A stretch of DNA of 64,000 nucleotides from Lanius collurio. Lineage: Eukaryota; Chordata; Aves; Passeriformes; Laniidae. The stretch is from positions 9,068,503 through 9,132,502 of the forward strand of contig JACBWW010000004.1 of NCBI GenBank assembly GCA_020086605.1, given 5' to 3'. The notes under the pieces are model-generated. The model saw only the letters and a program-made list of their open reading frames with translations, was not told the DNA's origin and did no database searches. This document shows, piece after piece, positions 34,991 through 48,900 of the stretch; the first letter of the stretch is position 1; each line of letters opens with the position of its first letter. The position numbers were made by a program, and so were the translations under genes.

Positions 34991-37900
34991 TGCTATGAGA
35001 ACTGGCCTTCACTAAAGTATTTTTTAAAATTATCTTTAATTTCAGGACGCAAAACTGGTTCATCTAAGTCACAGAAAGAACCAGAGAAAAGTTTTTCTTG
35101 TATTAGGGATTTTCATCAAGAGGAACAAGGCAGCCTAGGTACCAAAAAAGCAGAGTTTGCATAGCCAGGAGTTGAGAGGCCAATACTGGCAACTGAAATG
35201 TACTGTTAGTCTTCTGCATCAGGTCTACCATGTGCCATGCTGGGTTGCTGGAGCCAGCTTTCAACCTGTATGTACTGTTCTGTTTACCCTTCTGGTCATT
35301 ATGGTGCTTCAGTTACATGGTTGGAAAAGAAAGAATATCCCAGAGGGAGAAAAAGATGTGGAATACTTAAGCAGAGACATTCAGGCAGTGAAGCAGGAGA
35401 GATGAACTGGATATTGAAATAGAAATCTACTTTTGTTGACAATTTGGTCTGGCATATTAATGGAGAGTCTTGCCTCTTTTTGCACAGAAAGCCTGGGGAG
35501 ATGAATTCAGTGTGTATGGAGGCAATTAAAAAATGTGGTGATTCTGAGGGAAAGCAGCAGCCAGGTACCTGGAAGGCAATTCAGGTGCTAGGATATGGGC
35601 ATTTTGGAAAGCGCAGGCTGTCTGGGGTATCTGCATGGGGTTGGTATATGACACAAGACCTCTGAGAGTTGTTTTGGAGACAAGACACCTGGAGTTTCTG
35701 AAGTACCCAAGACCTTTCAGGGGCTCCTTTATCCCTTGGTGTTAACACTAAGATTAGAGCATGGGAAGCATAACTCCATTGTGAAAATAGCAAATATTTA
35801 GGCTTAATAGAGCATTAAAATAGAGCATTATAGCTGTGAAATAAAAGGCAGAATTATAGCAAAAGAAGATATGGAAAAGCGTTTCTTGGGAATTAGTCCT
35901 TGAAAACAATCCCAGTTTTCAGAGATCAAAAGGATAAGCTGCTGATTTCTCTCAGAAGAAATGGTTAAAATGTGTGTTTCTGATTTTTAAGAATTAAAAA
36001 AAGACAATAAAGGGGGCTTAGGAATGTGAGTCTAATGTAGTGCTCAATGTATTGGACCTTGACTTAGTGCTGTTTTTAAAGAAAATTTCTGCTTGTCTTT
36101 TGGGAGTGTAAGAATGCTGTGTAAAGCTCTGTGGTACCTCAACAACAGCTGTAGTGGATGAACTACAGGCAAAGTTTTTGGTTTTATTCTTTTGAGTTTC
36201 TTCTGGCGAAGTTATTGTCTAGGAGAAAAAACCCAAACCTACATCCATACACTACTTTTTGCTGACTTTCTGACCTTTTAAAAATCTGCACATTCATACA
36301 CCTTTCTCATTCCTGAGAAGTCTGTATTCCTCAAAGCTGACATAAAGGCCATCCATATTTTAGTTTTACATAACAATCTCAAGGGCAGTGTAGGCTAAAA
36401 TTGTTCAGCAAGAAATAACTTTTTTAATTAACCATTTTCCTTGCAGAAATATGTCTTCTTTGTTCTCAGAATTACAGAGAAGAGAAAACACATATTTAAT
36501 CAGAAATTTGCTGCCATACAGCTCTGATCATCTATCATTCCCTTTGTAATATTTATAAATGCCATGTATTATTGTAATAAGTAAGCCATAATTTTACTAA
36601 GAGTACTTTAAAAAAGTGAGTAGATTCTGTATCTGCTGTGAAAATTTCTCATATGGGCTGTCATAAGGCTACATGGGCACATCCAATCAGTGGTGAGCAC
36701 AAGGACTAGGTGAAGAACTCTTGCCACAAAGATTTAGTTGCAGTTTTGTTGCATGTGCTAACTCACTGGGCTGTTCTTTGGAGCTCCTCTTGTATGGAAA
36801 TCATTCACAGATCCTGGACTGTAGAAAATATCCCAGCAAAACATTGCTGTTGGCCATACACAGAGTGAGAACATTCCTTTTGCAGAAAAAGTCCGCATCA
36901 AAGCATCATTAAATTAAAAAAGGAAGGGTGTTGATACTAAAAAGCTAAAAGCAGAGAAAGTCCTCAGCTTTCTGCAGTATTTTGTGAAAACCCTGCTTTC
37001 TCAAGCAGCTAGCTGAGAAACAGTTTGAGGTTTTTGTAAACCAAGGCTTTACCTTTGCACCTGCAACTTGTTATGCACGGTTGTTATGGTACACTGGAAG
37101 AAAATATTTTGAATGGGCCTTGTGTAGCCTCCACCTATTGATCTACAGGGTGGTTGATCAAGGGACCAATAATATCATGCTCTCTTGCAAACCAAACTAT
37201 ATATAAACAGATTTATAATTAATTAAAATGACCTGCTTTTCCTGGACTGGACTTGTTCCGTTTCTCGCTGTTCTCAGTACAACAGCGACAGGAAGGGTAT
37301 AAGCAAATAAGTAATAGGAAATACCAAATCCACTCAATACTGCTCTGGAGTTCTTATGAAGCATATCATAGCAAGGCACAGCTTGGATGAAAGAAGGAAA
37401 TATGAGGATAAATCCCTCAGCTGTTTCTTTTTCAAAAATAAACCTTCTGCTAATATTAGAGAGGGTTTATCAGTAAAAGTAAAGGAGATCTGCTACTGTG
37501 GGGCCATCAAGAAATGAAAATGTATTACATACAAAACATGTGCATAGTGACATGCTCATAGCAACAGTTCTTTTAGTTAAATTTAGAGCTGAGTACCTGG
37601 TTTAGCATTTTGTTTTCCTGAAGATTTCTGTTATGTTAATGCTGTGCAGTTTTTCCCTTCCCTTTTGTACATTATGGGTTAGTAAATAGAGTAAAACTAC
37701 CCTGAAGTAAAACTTCCTATACTTCTCAGCCAATTTTATTATTGTAGTTCACAAGCAGAAAAAGAAATTTAATTCAAAAACTATCAAACTGTTCTGAAAA
37801 GAGGTATCATTGCCTTTCACCTCCTCTCAGCACACACTTTGATTTCTGCTGTTCTTAGAAACATCTTAGAAAGTTTAAGCTGTTCTAATTTACAGAGTTA

Positions 37901-40397
37901 TTTTCCCCTCATCTCCAGCTTTCTCAAGACAGTATATGTCTACAAAGAAATGAAGTACATGAAAGTCTTAAATGTAAGTGTTAAACAAACATAAGCCAGT
38001 TTGATCCTCTCTTTGTAGTCATTGGGCAGATGAAAGATCTATTTCCAAATCTCTGTTCTGTTTAACTCGGAATAAAATCTGGAAATTGAGTGATTCACAC
38101 ACCTGTATACTAAGAGGCAACAAGCTTATTGAATAGTGTTGACTGAGGTATTTAACTTTATGAAGCTATTTCCAGTTAGTAGATAAATAAATATTGAATC
38201 TGAATCCTTCATCTTTGGAAATATCATCAGTTTTGAGGTTTATAATGTCAATCTGACAACTCCTTCTCTCTCTCCTTGTGAATACTTGCTGCTTTTCTCA
38301 AATCTTTAATTCTTGAGGATTTTGATCTTCTTGGACCTGCCCAACTCCTTCTCCCTTAGACTTAATGTGACTCTGCTCCACAGCCTGGTGTCAGGAGTCA
38401 CCAGAAGCCTCGTGTGTCCCTGAACCAAGATGATAACTTTCTGACTCTAAGAGCAAAACACATAAATCTTACACAACACAAGTAACAGCTGGATCTATAC
38501 TTTTTCAGTGTGTATTATGGTGTGTTTGCTCAAAATGTTTTGAAAACTCAGAAGGAAAATACTCAACTTGGAGAAAACTGACCACAAGCTCACTCTGCAA
38601 GGCTGGCAGGGTATTTTGGTTTGTTTTCTTTGGCATTTCCCATATGAGAACAGGTAAAGTTAACCATGAGTGCTCATTGTCCAGAGCTCAGCCAACAACT
38701 GGCATTTAGGTTGGTGTCAGGAGAACGAGAAATCTAGGAGCTTCAGTAGGAGTGGGACTGAAAAAGTACTGCAGGAGTGAAGAACAGCCATCCACATGAA
38801 TTTATCCTTGACAACATTTTCATGGGGACCATGCATGGAGCAAGATTCAGCCCACACCTAGAGTTCAGGTTAGGGCTAGGGGAGTGACAGGCTATGTCTG
38901 CTCTTTCAGAGAGAGGGTGAGCATGTGTTTATCATGCTTCTGACACTGAGTGTTATCAGTCCTCTGTGTTTTCCCATGTTTGTGATATTGGGCCAGCCTA
39001 CTCTTGCATACTGCTATCTGGAGCTTTGCTTTTAACATTTGCTTTCAGAAAGCTCTGAGCATAACACTGAGCTTAACGTCTATCTGCTGCCATGTCTGAC
39101 TTGTGATCTTTTGGATTTTGTTTGCTTGATTTTCATAATTGGTTCAAAACAATGTTTTGTATTTTTTATTGTTAGCTGGGAGGCCTCCTGCGAACGGGAG
39201 CTATGATCAGATTGTGGTTTGCTTACATTTTTAAGATTTGCAGGGTTTATGCTCAACATTGGATCTGAGAAGATGACCATCTATTAACATAATTTATACT
39301 TGTTCCTAGCTGGTTCACTGCCTAGCTTGATAATATGTTCCCCAGCTGAACAGTCTTGCAAGCCAAACTGCAGATTTGTAGAGGGAGAGAAGCAGCCAAA
39401 GCAGTGCCTGGAGTGAAAGCAGCAAGCTTTGCCCTCAGAACCTCACAGGGCTCCCTGTTGAGTGTCAGTGACTGCTGGGAAACCCTGTCTTGTCCTGGGG
39501 CTGAAATCTTGCATGTTCCTTAATACTCTTGCACTCATGGTGTCAGACTACCAAGATGAATGATCACAACTTGCACAAATCAACTGAAGTACAAAGAAAA
39601 ATAAGAGACTATAAACTTCCTGAATTTTATAATATGATGTGTAGATTTACCAAATTGGAACAAAGTCAAAGGTGTTTGTATCTAGTCCCCTGAGCTCTGC
39701 AGGCACCACAGGAATTTTCTGTTGTAGACAAGGGATTTCTGTACTCCATCACCATTACCAAATTCAGCGCTTAGCACACTAGCATTGTGATACACATTTA
39801 ATATCCATTGCAGCAGTCTGATACCATGTGAAATGGCAGGTCTGATGGTATCAAACAGTACAATGCACCACTCAAAAGGTAGATAATGCCCTGAGCCCAG
39901 TGAATAGCTAAGGTATCCAGTGATAAAGAAATAAAATGCTAGTGATCGTATCAAGAGTAGCTTGTGCAGCTAGATTACGTTTCTTTCTTAAAGCGAGAAT
40001 TTCCTGCTTTAGAAAACAGCCTTCCCTGAAACCCAGATAGCTCAAACTTATTGCAAGAACCAGGCCAAAACCATCTAAGCTGGAAAAGAAAAAGGTGAAT
40101 TATCACCTGGCTGAAGGCAGCTTTCAGGACATGGGCTGGAGGAGCTGAGCTGCTCCTAGGGTGGGTTCTCAGAATTGTCTTGGGGTTCAACTAATTTAGC
40201 TACAGTCTTGATCTCAGTATGAAAGACAGAAGAGCACTGATGAACCATGCCAGTAAATTGCTTGATATCTTCATTACAGAGAAAAATGGGAATGTCCTGC
40301 AGAGAGAAGTGGACGATATTAGTAGAGCCTCAGAGGTGGAATGATAAGAGGAAAAGGCTATGAGTCCTCAGGCATAGCCCCAAGATTAGTGAGTGAT
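34991..40397. other. Intergenic, no supported gene
   Basis: AT-rich unique sequence with no transposon or coding signal that I recognise. All frames are short and featureless. Confidence 0.5.
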
Positions 40398-40711
40398 TGT
40401 TGCGGTGGACCCCTCCTGGGCCCCCCCAGCCAGGTCCCTGCCATGTGACTCTGAGGTATTCCTTTGTTTAAAGGTCAAGCAGCCCAGGCTCTGATTTGGT
40501 TGGTTGTTTATCCCAGCTCCTCCCTGGTATCCCCTTTCTCCATCTCTGTGACAAGACCAACTGGACACAGAGCATTCCCCTCTCACCTTGCTGGTTGCCC
40601 AGGTCATGCACTCTGTCTCTCAGGACAGAGGGAATAAATGACTTTAAGATCATAGCTGGGGTCTGAGCAAATATTTCTCTCTCTGCTTTTGTCTCTGGTG
40701 AGTAGCTGACA
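40398..40711 (+). mobile_element. LTR-like unit, about 314 bp
   Basis: Starts TGTTGCGGTGGACCCC and ends AGTAGCTGACA, giving TG..CA ends. It carries AATAAA at 40633-40638 followed by a T/C-rich stretch with TCTCTCTCTGC, like an R/U5 junction. It is GC-richer than its flanks. No target-site duplication or TATA box is evident, so an ERV solo LTR is a reasonable but unproven reading. Confidence 0.35.
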
Positions 40712-43205
40712 GCTGGCACTGGCTTAAGTGGAGTTGCACAGCCAAGGAATATTTAGGCTATTTGCAAATGGTTTAAAATATTCCAAGGCATAAAGAGGCA
40801 AGCTTACCACAGAAATTAAGCAGTGTACAAAGCTACTTAATAACCAGAAATTATGCACCTTTATTCTCCTTGCTGTAGTGGAGACACAGGAAAGCTGTTC
40901 AGCAGTGCAGAAACCTCCACTCACAGCTTCCTCACTGACGTGCACATGGATGTCCTCTAAAGCTTTGCTCTTTGATGCATTATTCCCACCAGACTTTTTC
41001 AGCTCAGTTTAGCCACACCTTTCCCTTAGCAATTGAAATACTGCTCTTTTCCCTGGGTAGCAGCATTAGGTTCTCATGACTAGGAAAAATGTGAAGGTTT
41101 AATGGCCAAATAGTATTTGTCAGTATTGGTCCCTCTGAGCATTAAATACTTAATGGAGAGATTTGCCTTTCATATAAACTGGCTCTGTGCCCTGAAAGCA
41201 CTTTACTTCTAGCACCTTGATGACATTTTGGCAGCCATTTAGGAAAAAAGAAGAGATTTGCTGTCTTGAGTGCCTCCAGTCACTTCAAGATTTACACTGT
41301 TGTCACGTATTTGCAATAATGCAGCATTTTCTGCATATTTTTACCACTCTCTGTCACAGGTATGGCCTTTGAGGAAAACCCAAGTGTCTCCAATAGCAAA
41401 GAGCTCCCAAAGAAGCTCACAGTATGTGTGACTGACTGGTTGTTGTCCCAAAGTCTAATACTGATTACTTTGACAGCGCTTGCTTTCCTCATTTCTTATC
41501 ATACAGGTAACTTATTTTTTTACTCTGCTGTAATTAGAAAAGCATAAAAAATATCTTAAGCTGTTACATTATGTCTGAAAACCACATTTCAGTCTTCCTT
41601 TCCAGCAGCTGGAAGTGTTTCAGTCACTCCTGCTGTTTCCATTGCTGAGCTACAGCTTGGCTCTGTGCAAGCGGAGGAGTCCTTAGCACAGAAGGCATCA
41701 CAGGCAGAATCACTCCTGTAAATTAGTAACAATGCCTCGTGTTTTCTTAATGCCTTTCACCACAGGGATATATAGACAGCTTCTCTGGGTAATGGTGCAG
41801 TTTCCAAACAGCACGTCCAGCTCTGACAACAGGATAGGCTAGAAAGTATCTAACTATAACTATATAATGCTTAAGGGAAATCACAGCTTTAATTTTGAGC
41901 AGCTGGAACTCAGAAGAGATGGTATCTACATTCAGGTTAGCACCTCTAATGGATGGGTTTCTGAAGATGGTCCTAGTTTAATTTAGGTCTTCTGACAACA
42001 GCTACACTAAACTATAAACTCAGATTTCAACCTCATGAATAGGTTTTCTTGTGAATCATCTCAGGGAATGGTCCCCAGCATCACTGATTTGTGTCATGGA
42101 AGGCAATACAAATGTGTCATGATACTCATTGTCTAAATAGCAGGTTGTCTTTACTAAAGGATTGGAGGGTTTTGTTTGTTTGTTTATTCAAAATTTCATA
42201 TTCTTTTAAAAACTAAAATTAGAGTGTGGCAGAGCAAGCAATGGTGAGTTCCCTTCTGAAGGAGAAGGCTGGTCTGCAATGTGCTTCACTTCTTAAATTA
42301 TAAACTTTAGAAAACTATTTTGCCTTGTCTGTCCTAGGTCAAACACTAGGTCCTGCTATGTTGTTGTTATTTCTTGAGCAGCTGGGACAGTCATTTCATA
42401 TTATTTTTGTGTATCTGCTCCTCACTTAGCCAGTGCATGAAATATTTGCAGTTGAAAAGAGGTCAGTTTTCAGACAGTATGGTTAGAAATTGCCATACTC
42501 TATATATTGTAGAGAAAAGCTCAAAACCAGATGTAACTGTTAGAAATGGTGTGTAATTCACACTATAGTGAATTTCAAACTGTATTGCAATTATCTTGAT
42601 AGCAACAGCAGATAAAAATTAGATATAATCCAAATAGAGCCTGTTTTTCTGCTGAAAACCCGGAGGAACTTTACTGACAACAATTCTTAAATGAGGAAAC
42701 ACCCTATTTATATTGAAAGGACTAAGTACTCAAATACATGCAGATAGTGATTTGGTGATTAAACTGTGTAAACATGGATATGACTTTCAACACTGAGAGA
42801 TCTGGAAGGTTCAGGACACATCTCCAGCTGAGAAGTAGTGTGATTTACAGTGTCGATTTACAACAGCCAGTGTTTGGATGACAATTTTTTTTGCCTTTGC
42901 ATGCTTTGCCAAAGTCGAAATTAAATTGTGTGTTAATTTATTGTATCCCTTTGTTAACAACAGGAGATGGTAAAGCCCTGCTGGAACCTGGTGCAGACGG
43001 TTTTTTTCACTCTGCATTATACAGGTTTTGGGCATTAGTGTTTGCAAAGAAGATATGTCCTATCTGCTCTTTCCAGAATGTCAGACCCAACAAAAAATAC
43101 AGGGTAAGAATTTAGTTAGGGAGACAAATTCCCTTAGCATATGCCACATCTCCTTCAAAGAACTGCTGTACCCAAAGCTAACAAAAAGATAAGGAATAAT
43201 GTCTT
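40712..43205. other. Intergenic, no supported gene
   Basis: AT-rich unique sequence without recognisable features. Confidence 0.5.
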
Positions 43206-43640
43206 TGTCATTGACACACACAGTGGGATCAGGTGCACCCTCAGCAAATTTGCCAACAACCCAAGCTGTGTGATGCAGCTGACTGACACATTGGAGGGAA
43301 GGAATGCCATCCAGAGGGAAGGAATGCCATCCAGAGGGAAGGAATTCCACCCAGAGAAAAGGGGTGCTTGAGAGGTGGGCCTGTGCAAACCTCAGGAGGT
43401 TCAACAAGCCACGTGCAAGGTGCTGCCCCTGGGTTGGGGCAACCTCTGATATCAACACAAGCTGGGGGATGGAGAGCAGCCCTGCCAGGAAGGACTTGGG
43501 GTGCTGGTGGGTGAGAGGCTGGACATGACCCAGCAATGTGCACTTGCAGCCCAGAAAGCCAACTGTGTTCTGGGCTGCATCCAAAGCAGAGTGGCCAGCA
43601 GGGTGAGGGAGGGGATTCTGCCCCTCTGCTCTGCTACACT
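43206..43640 (+). mobile_element. CR1 LINE fragment, ORF2 reverse-transcriptase C-terminal part
   Basis: Plus-strand translation in shifting frames gives CR1 ORF2 motifs: CTLSKFANN (from the CTLSKFADDTK box), ERWACANLRRFNK, ARKDLGCWW and then a GCIQSRVASRVREGILPL-type stretch. Frameshifts and stops make it a pseudogene fragment. It contains a three-copy 20-bp direct repeat at 43296-43355. It is truncated at both ends. Confidence 0.85.
43296..43355. repeat. Three-copy 20-bp tandem repeat inside CR1
   Basis: Units at 43296-43315, 43316-43335 and 43336-43355. The first two are identical (GGGAAGGAATGCCATCCAGA) and the third has two substitutions. It is a local duplication within the CR1 coding remnant. 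Confidence 0.95.
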
Positions 43641-45858
43641 TAATGGCTCATATTTTCTGGTACCTTAAACTCACATAATTACTACAGCTATGTAGGAGAT
43701 ACTTTTTAAAGTGTTGGAGGAGGGGAATTTTCTTTTCCATTAAAGTGACTATCAAACCAGAAAATTTCTGGAGAAACTGATTCTAAAAGAAAGATTTTTC
43801 ACAAAAGATTTGGGTAATTTAACAGAAAATATTTTAAAGATGTAATTTCTTATCTTGAACAAAGGAGAAGACGTACTGATTGCTCATAGTTTAGCAGATG
43901 ACCCACACTTGCTCTCTCTGGCCAGCTAAAGAGTTTAATATCTTTACAAAGTGGAGCAGTTCCAAAAAAAGCCCAGAAACTGCAAGAGCCCAATTCACTA
44001 CAGTTTATCCCTCAGGCACTTGCTTAAGAAGGAAGATGCCTCTTTTAAAATCCCTTATCAGTGATCCCCATTCCCAGGCAGATTTATCCTCTGTGTGTGC
44101 ATTTGTTCCGTGGTTTGTTTTCTTGCTTTTGTTAAAAATGTCAAGACCCTTAGCCAGTTTTTCTCTAGAACAGAAATGTTGTATTCTGAACAGCTTTTTT
44201 AATTTTTATAAATATTCTGATTTAAGTTAATCATGTCACCTTTGAACTTGTGTACCATCACTTTTGCCACCACTGTGGAAGAGAAAGCACTGTGTAGAAT
44301 TGTGTGTAACAGTTTTCTGCACCAGGCAGCAAGGGCTTGTGGCAGGATGTCAGGGCAGGAAGATGTGAAGGGGAAATGAAAGCTCTGGAAGGGAACATAA
44401 TGCTGCTAAGTGAAACAGAGGAGAATCAGTGCTCTTGGGAAGAAAAGAATGATTAAGAAGGAGAAACATTAATGTTGAAATGGAAGGAAGGAAAGAAGGG
44501 AAAAAGAGGAGTTTAATTTCCCAAGAGGGAAAAGGGTTCCAGACCAAACAAAGAATAAGAATTCTTGCCTAAGTCAGGTGTATGCCAGGCTCATGAGAGC
44601 TTTATCTGGGATTTTGATTTAAAATGTTAGAAAACTTAGGTAGTTTACACAGTGTGGATCTGTGTTTTACCCAGCTCCAAAATAGTCCAAAATCTGAAAT
44701 TGTTTGATTCTAGTATTTAAAGTCAAACTTCTCTTTGATTTTTTGAAGTTATTTGACCAGAGTAGATTTATTCTGAGGCAAACTTTGTTAATAATTCCAC
44801 TGAGCTCCTTCTTTAAACCAGAGACAAGTGTGCAGGGAAAACTACTTAACCTGTCTGTAGAAATACATGATGTAAAGAGTAGAAGAATGGAACTCCAGAT
44901 ATCCCATACTGTACAGTTATTAGCTGTAGTATGATTTAAATGCCAATTTGTAAACTACATGTATTGTAGAATAAAATGAATTGCTGTCTTCTTATATTTC
45001 AAAAAAACCCTGTTTCCAAAGTATTGCCGGAAATACCTACACAAAACTGACTCCACTTTATTACTTCTACTTCCTTCTGCTTCTGGGAAATGTCCCTTTT
45101 GCTGACCCAGCTGACTGGAATTTATGAGCTATCAGGTGACTATTTTAAAATAAAAAAAAGTTTCTCAGAGGAAAGAAATAATCAGAAGGTGAGGTGGTCT
45201 TATGCGACCTGCCTCCACATGCCCTTTTTAAAAAAAGGGTATGTTATAAATTAAAACTTCTGTGACCAATATTCCAGCTATTCATGAACTGCATTCATGT
45301 CTGACTCATTTTGACTACTTTATTTAAATTGCACTATTATCATTTTGAAAATGAACTTGCAACTCACGGAGAAGAAAAAAAAAAAACAAATGTGGAGAAA
45401 GCTCATAAGTTTCAAACCGGTTCCCTTGTTCTGGTAAATTGCTATTCCAAATTCTTTATCTTATTTGAATTTGCTATTTACTGTAAATCTCTAACAGTTG
45501 GCAGGCTTGGAAGCAGGTAACTGCTTTTGCTTATTTATCCACCCATGAGGGATAGTCCTAGATCCTCATAACTGGGAAATTTTGGCATTAACTGAGAGAA
45601 GAAACAATGATCCTTGCCAAGACAAAGTAAAAAAAATTAAAAAATTCAACTGGTGCTTTGATACTAATAAATGGACACATCAGAAATGTCTGATTAAAAT
45701 ATTTGCTGATTTTTTACAATGTAAAAAATCTGGGAGGAAAGTTGTGGAGGTTTGAGGTAGGACTGTCCCCTGGCAATGAGTAGGACAGGACTGCATGAAA
45801 ATGCAAAGGCACATGAATTTTACTTCTCTGACAAGATGCTAATAATTCTAAATATATG
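43641..45858. other. Intergenic, no supported gene
   Basis: AT-rich unique sequence. A purine-rich stretch near 44370-44530 gives no recognisable product. Confidence 0.5.
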
Positions 45859-45902
45859 TTTGTGTGTGTATATATATATATATATATATGTCTATGTGTG
45901 TA
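45859..45902. repeat. (TG)n(TA)n(TG)n dinucleotide microsatellite
   Basis: Short TG repeats flank about ten TA dinucleotides (45869-45889). The overlapping Tyr/Ile-rich frames on both strands are artefacts of it. Confidence 0.95.
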
Positions 45903-48900
45903 CAGAGAGGAGAGAGAATTTCCACAAAGCAGATATTTCCTGGTCACCTTCAGAGTCTCACATCCTTTTGTCTGCTCTTTTGCTGTTTACTTAGGGACAA
46001 TGCTGCTTGTGTGCACTCCCAGCACCAGAAGGACCAGGCACAAGAAACCTTTCTAGGTGATGCCAAGGTGAACCATCTGTGAACTGGTCTGGAACAGGCA
46101 AAACAGGATTCCACATGAGGAGCATGTGGGAGGGCTCTCCTGAGTACAAACAATGTCAGGTAGGTTTGTTTTAGGTGACTCAATCTGAAGAAATAAAGAA
46201 ATAAAACTTCATCCTTGAGCTCAGGTGTCAGACAGAGAGGAGACCGTTATGATATATAACCTGATGATGCTAGGCTGGTTGTCAGATTCCTTAGCTGAAA
46301 TTCAGTGTTGAACTGAAGCTGTACAGTTACAAAGGCTAAAATGTGGCTTGAAGTGTATTATGTGTCCCAGAACCAGGTTTATCTATGTGATAGGTAAAGG
46401 AACAGGTATGGCATACATTTTTATGTAATCTCCTAATTTCACAGCTAGGAAAATCAACCTTTCACAGGCCTTTCCATCTGGAGAATAAGGACAGAAAAAG
46501 AGGTTGTGTCAATGATATGTTTGTTAAGCAGGGTACCAGTGAGCAAGTTGCTCATTTCTGCTGATATATCTATAAGATCTCATCTTCTATAATTTGTCAT
46601 TACTCTGCTGATGCTGATTTCGAGGGCACTTGCAAGCATTAAGTCCAGCTGAGGATCTAACCTGTGTGGCTGCTTGTATGACTTTTTCATGTCCCTTCAC
46701 CTTGCTGTTTGCTGCTGCCTAGCAGGTAGAACCAGGAGCACAGCTCTGCAGACACTGCCATACTGGCTGTGTTACACTGATTGCCAGAGGCTTTGGGGAT
46801 AATCAATGTGCAAAAGTCTTGCAATCTTATAATCTAAGCAGAATCCAAATATAATACAGATCAGAATACAGTTTATTATAGGGAAAGACTGCTGCAGAAG
46901 GAGGTGAGAGGTGCAGGCAGAGCTGAGCCAAAATCTAGCAACAGGTACTGCAATATTTCTGTCATTCTAGTCACTTGTTTAAGGATCAGGTCCCAAGTTT
47001 GAATTATGAAGGCTTAACAGCTGCTTTTTGCAAAAATGCTCAAGGTACCTGATGAAACGCTTCCAGTTTATTGACCTGCCTGTGGGGAGTTCACCTTTCA
47101 CATCAGGAGGGTGGCACTTGCTGTGCTCCATGTGTGTGGGTAGAGGGACCTGCTGTCCTTCTTTTGTAACCCACGACACTTCAGAGCAGCAGCCCTTCAG
47201 TCAGTCAGACAGCTGATGGGAAATCTTACAGCCATCCAAAGGCACAGACCACCTCCGCACTGGGGTGTGGTCCCACAGGGCTTATTTCTTTCTGCCAAGG
47301 CAGGAACACTGCAGGAGGAAAAGCACCTATGACCAATTCTGCCCCTGGGCATGCATGCATAATCCCGTTAATGCTAAAAAGACCTGGCTCTCTACCATGT
47401 ATCACTCACTATTTTTGTGGCATTTAACTGTAATCTCAGATAACATGATTGCGAGAAGTGGATTTCAGCATTTTGACAGCTCCCTTCTCTGCAAATTAAC
47501 CATAGTCTGAAGTGTGTCTTTGCAATACTATCACCATTCTGGCATACCTTATTGTGCAAAGCTACTGAATCTGCAAACCTGGATGATGAGATTTGTTTGC
47601 AGGGTTCACACAAACCATCCCAACCTTGCTGAATCAAGTTGAAGAGTTAACATGCAGGAGACTTAAATATAGCACAGGAGCAAAAGTAAGTCAAATCTAC
47701 CCTTTCAGAGAACATCAAAAGTCCTGAAGTATTTTAGTGAAGTTTGATATAGCAACTTTGACACAATGTCTGAATGCTTTGGACTTGCCCATCATCAGAC
47801 TGAAGATAGGTGCTTTCAGCAGGCAGCTTTGCCCCTTGTGTTTGTCTGCTGTGCATCTCACTTGTGCCTGCTCTCCAGCATTTAACACTCCTAAGTGAGG
47901 TGTTGGACCATGACCTGAGTGTCTCAGTCCCAGGTCATTATCTTTACTTCTAAGTAAACGAGGTGTCACTGCTGTGATGATCACAAGCATTTACAACTTG
48001 ATCTGTGTGAAGCCAACCTGCAGAGCCCAATTAAAGTGCTGCTCTCATCCTCTGTGCTTTCCCACTACAGCTGAGCGTACCTGTCTCAGGGCTGGCACAG
48101 CACTGGGATGCCCTCTCCTCCCTCTATCCCTGCTCAGGGGCACCCAGCCGAGGGGAGAAGCTGGTCCAGCCCTGTGCCTGCCCCCCATTTGTGAGTCAGC
48201 CGCCTAAGACTGCTCTAGGCTGTGATTCCTTAGTAACTACACATTACTACAGCCCAGAAAGGGCTGGCGAAGGACAGCTTTGGTTCTCACTTTAAAGTAC
48301 CCTGTTCCTTTAGAGCTGTGTATCAGCCAGGCAGAGCCATAATTTTCCACCTTGATGTATGAAGTCCGTTAAACGCAAGAAGGACGATAAGCCTTTTGAT
48401 AAGTTAGGGGGAAACTCATCTGTATGGAATGCTGAGAGGGAGTTTTAAAAAACATGAGTGAAAAGAGAAAAAGGCTTATGAGTAGTTTTAAAGAAAAATA
48501 GACATTTTAGCTAAATGGCATTTTTCCCCTGTGATTTTTTTTTGTTGTTTTTACTTTATATTGATTAGCATTGCTGGTGGGGTCAGGTGTACTTTTGCAG
48601 TTGATTTGGTTACTGAGAGGGAATTTGTTTCAAAAACAAAGCTCTACTCTTTGATAAATTTTCCTGGACTTGTAATAGAGATTTTTTTCCTACTGTGACT
48701 TTAAAAACAGTGGAATTTGAGTGCTTAAGAGATTTTTACCCCCTTCTTTTAATAAAAAACAGATTAACAAACACTGACTGTTCTTAAACAATAAATTTTA
48801 GGGTCTTCATAATGAATGTCCTAAAATTGTCCCAAATTCTTTGTGTTTTCTCCCTGAGAAAATACTTGAGGTATTACATAGCTACAAGAATTTTTAAAGC

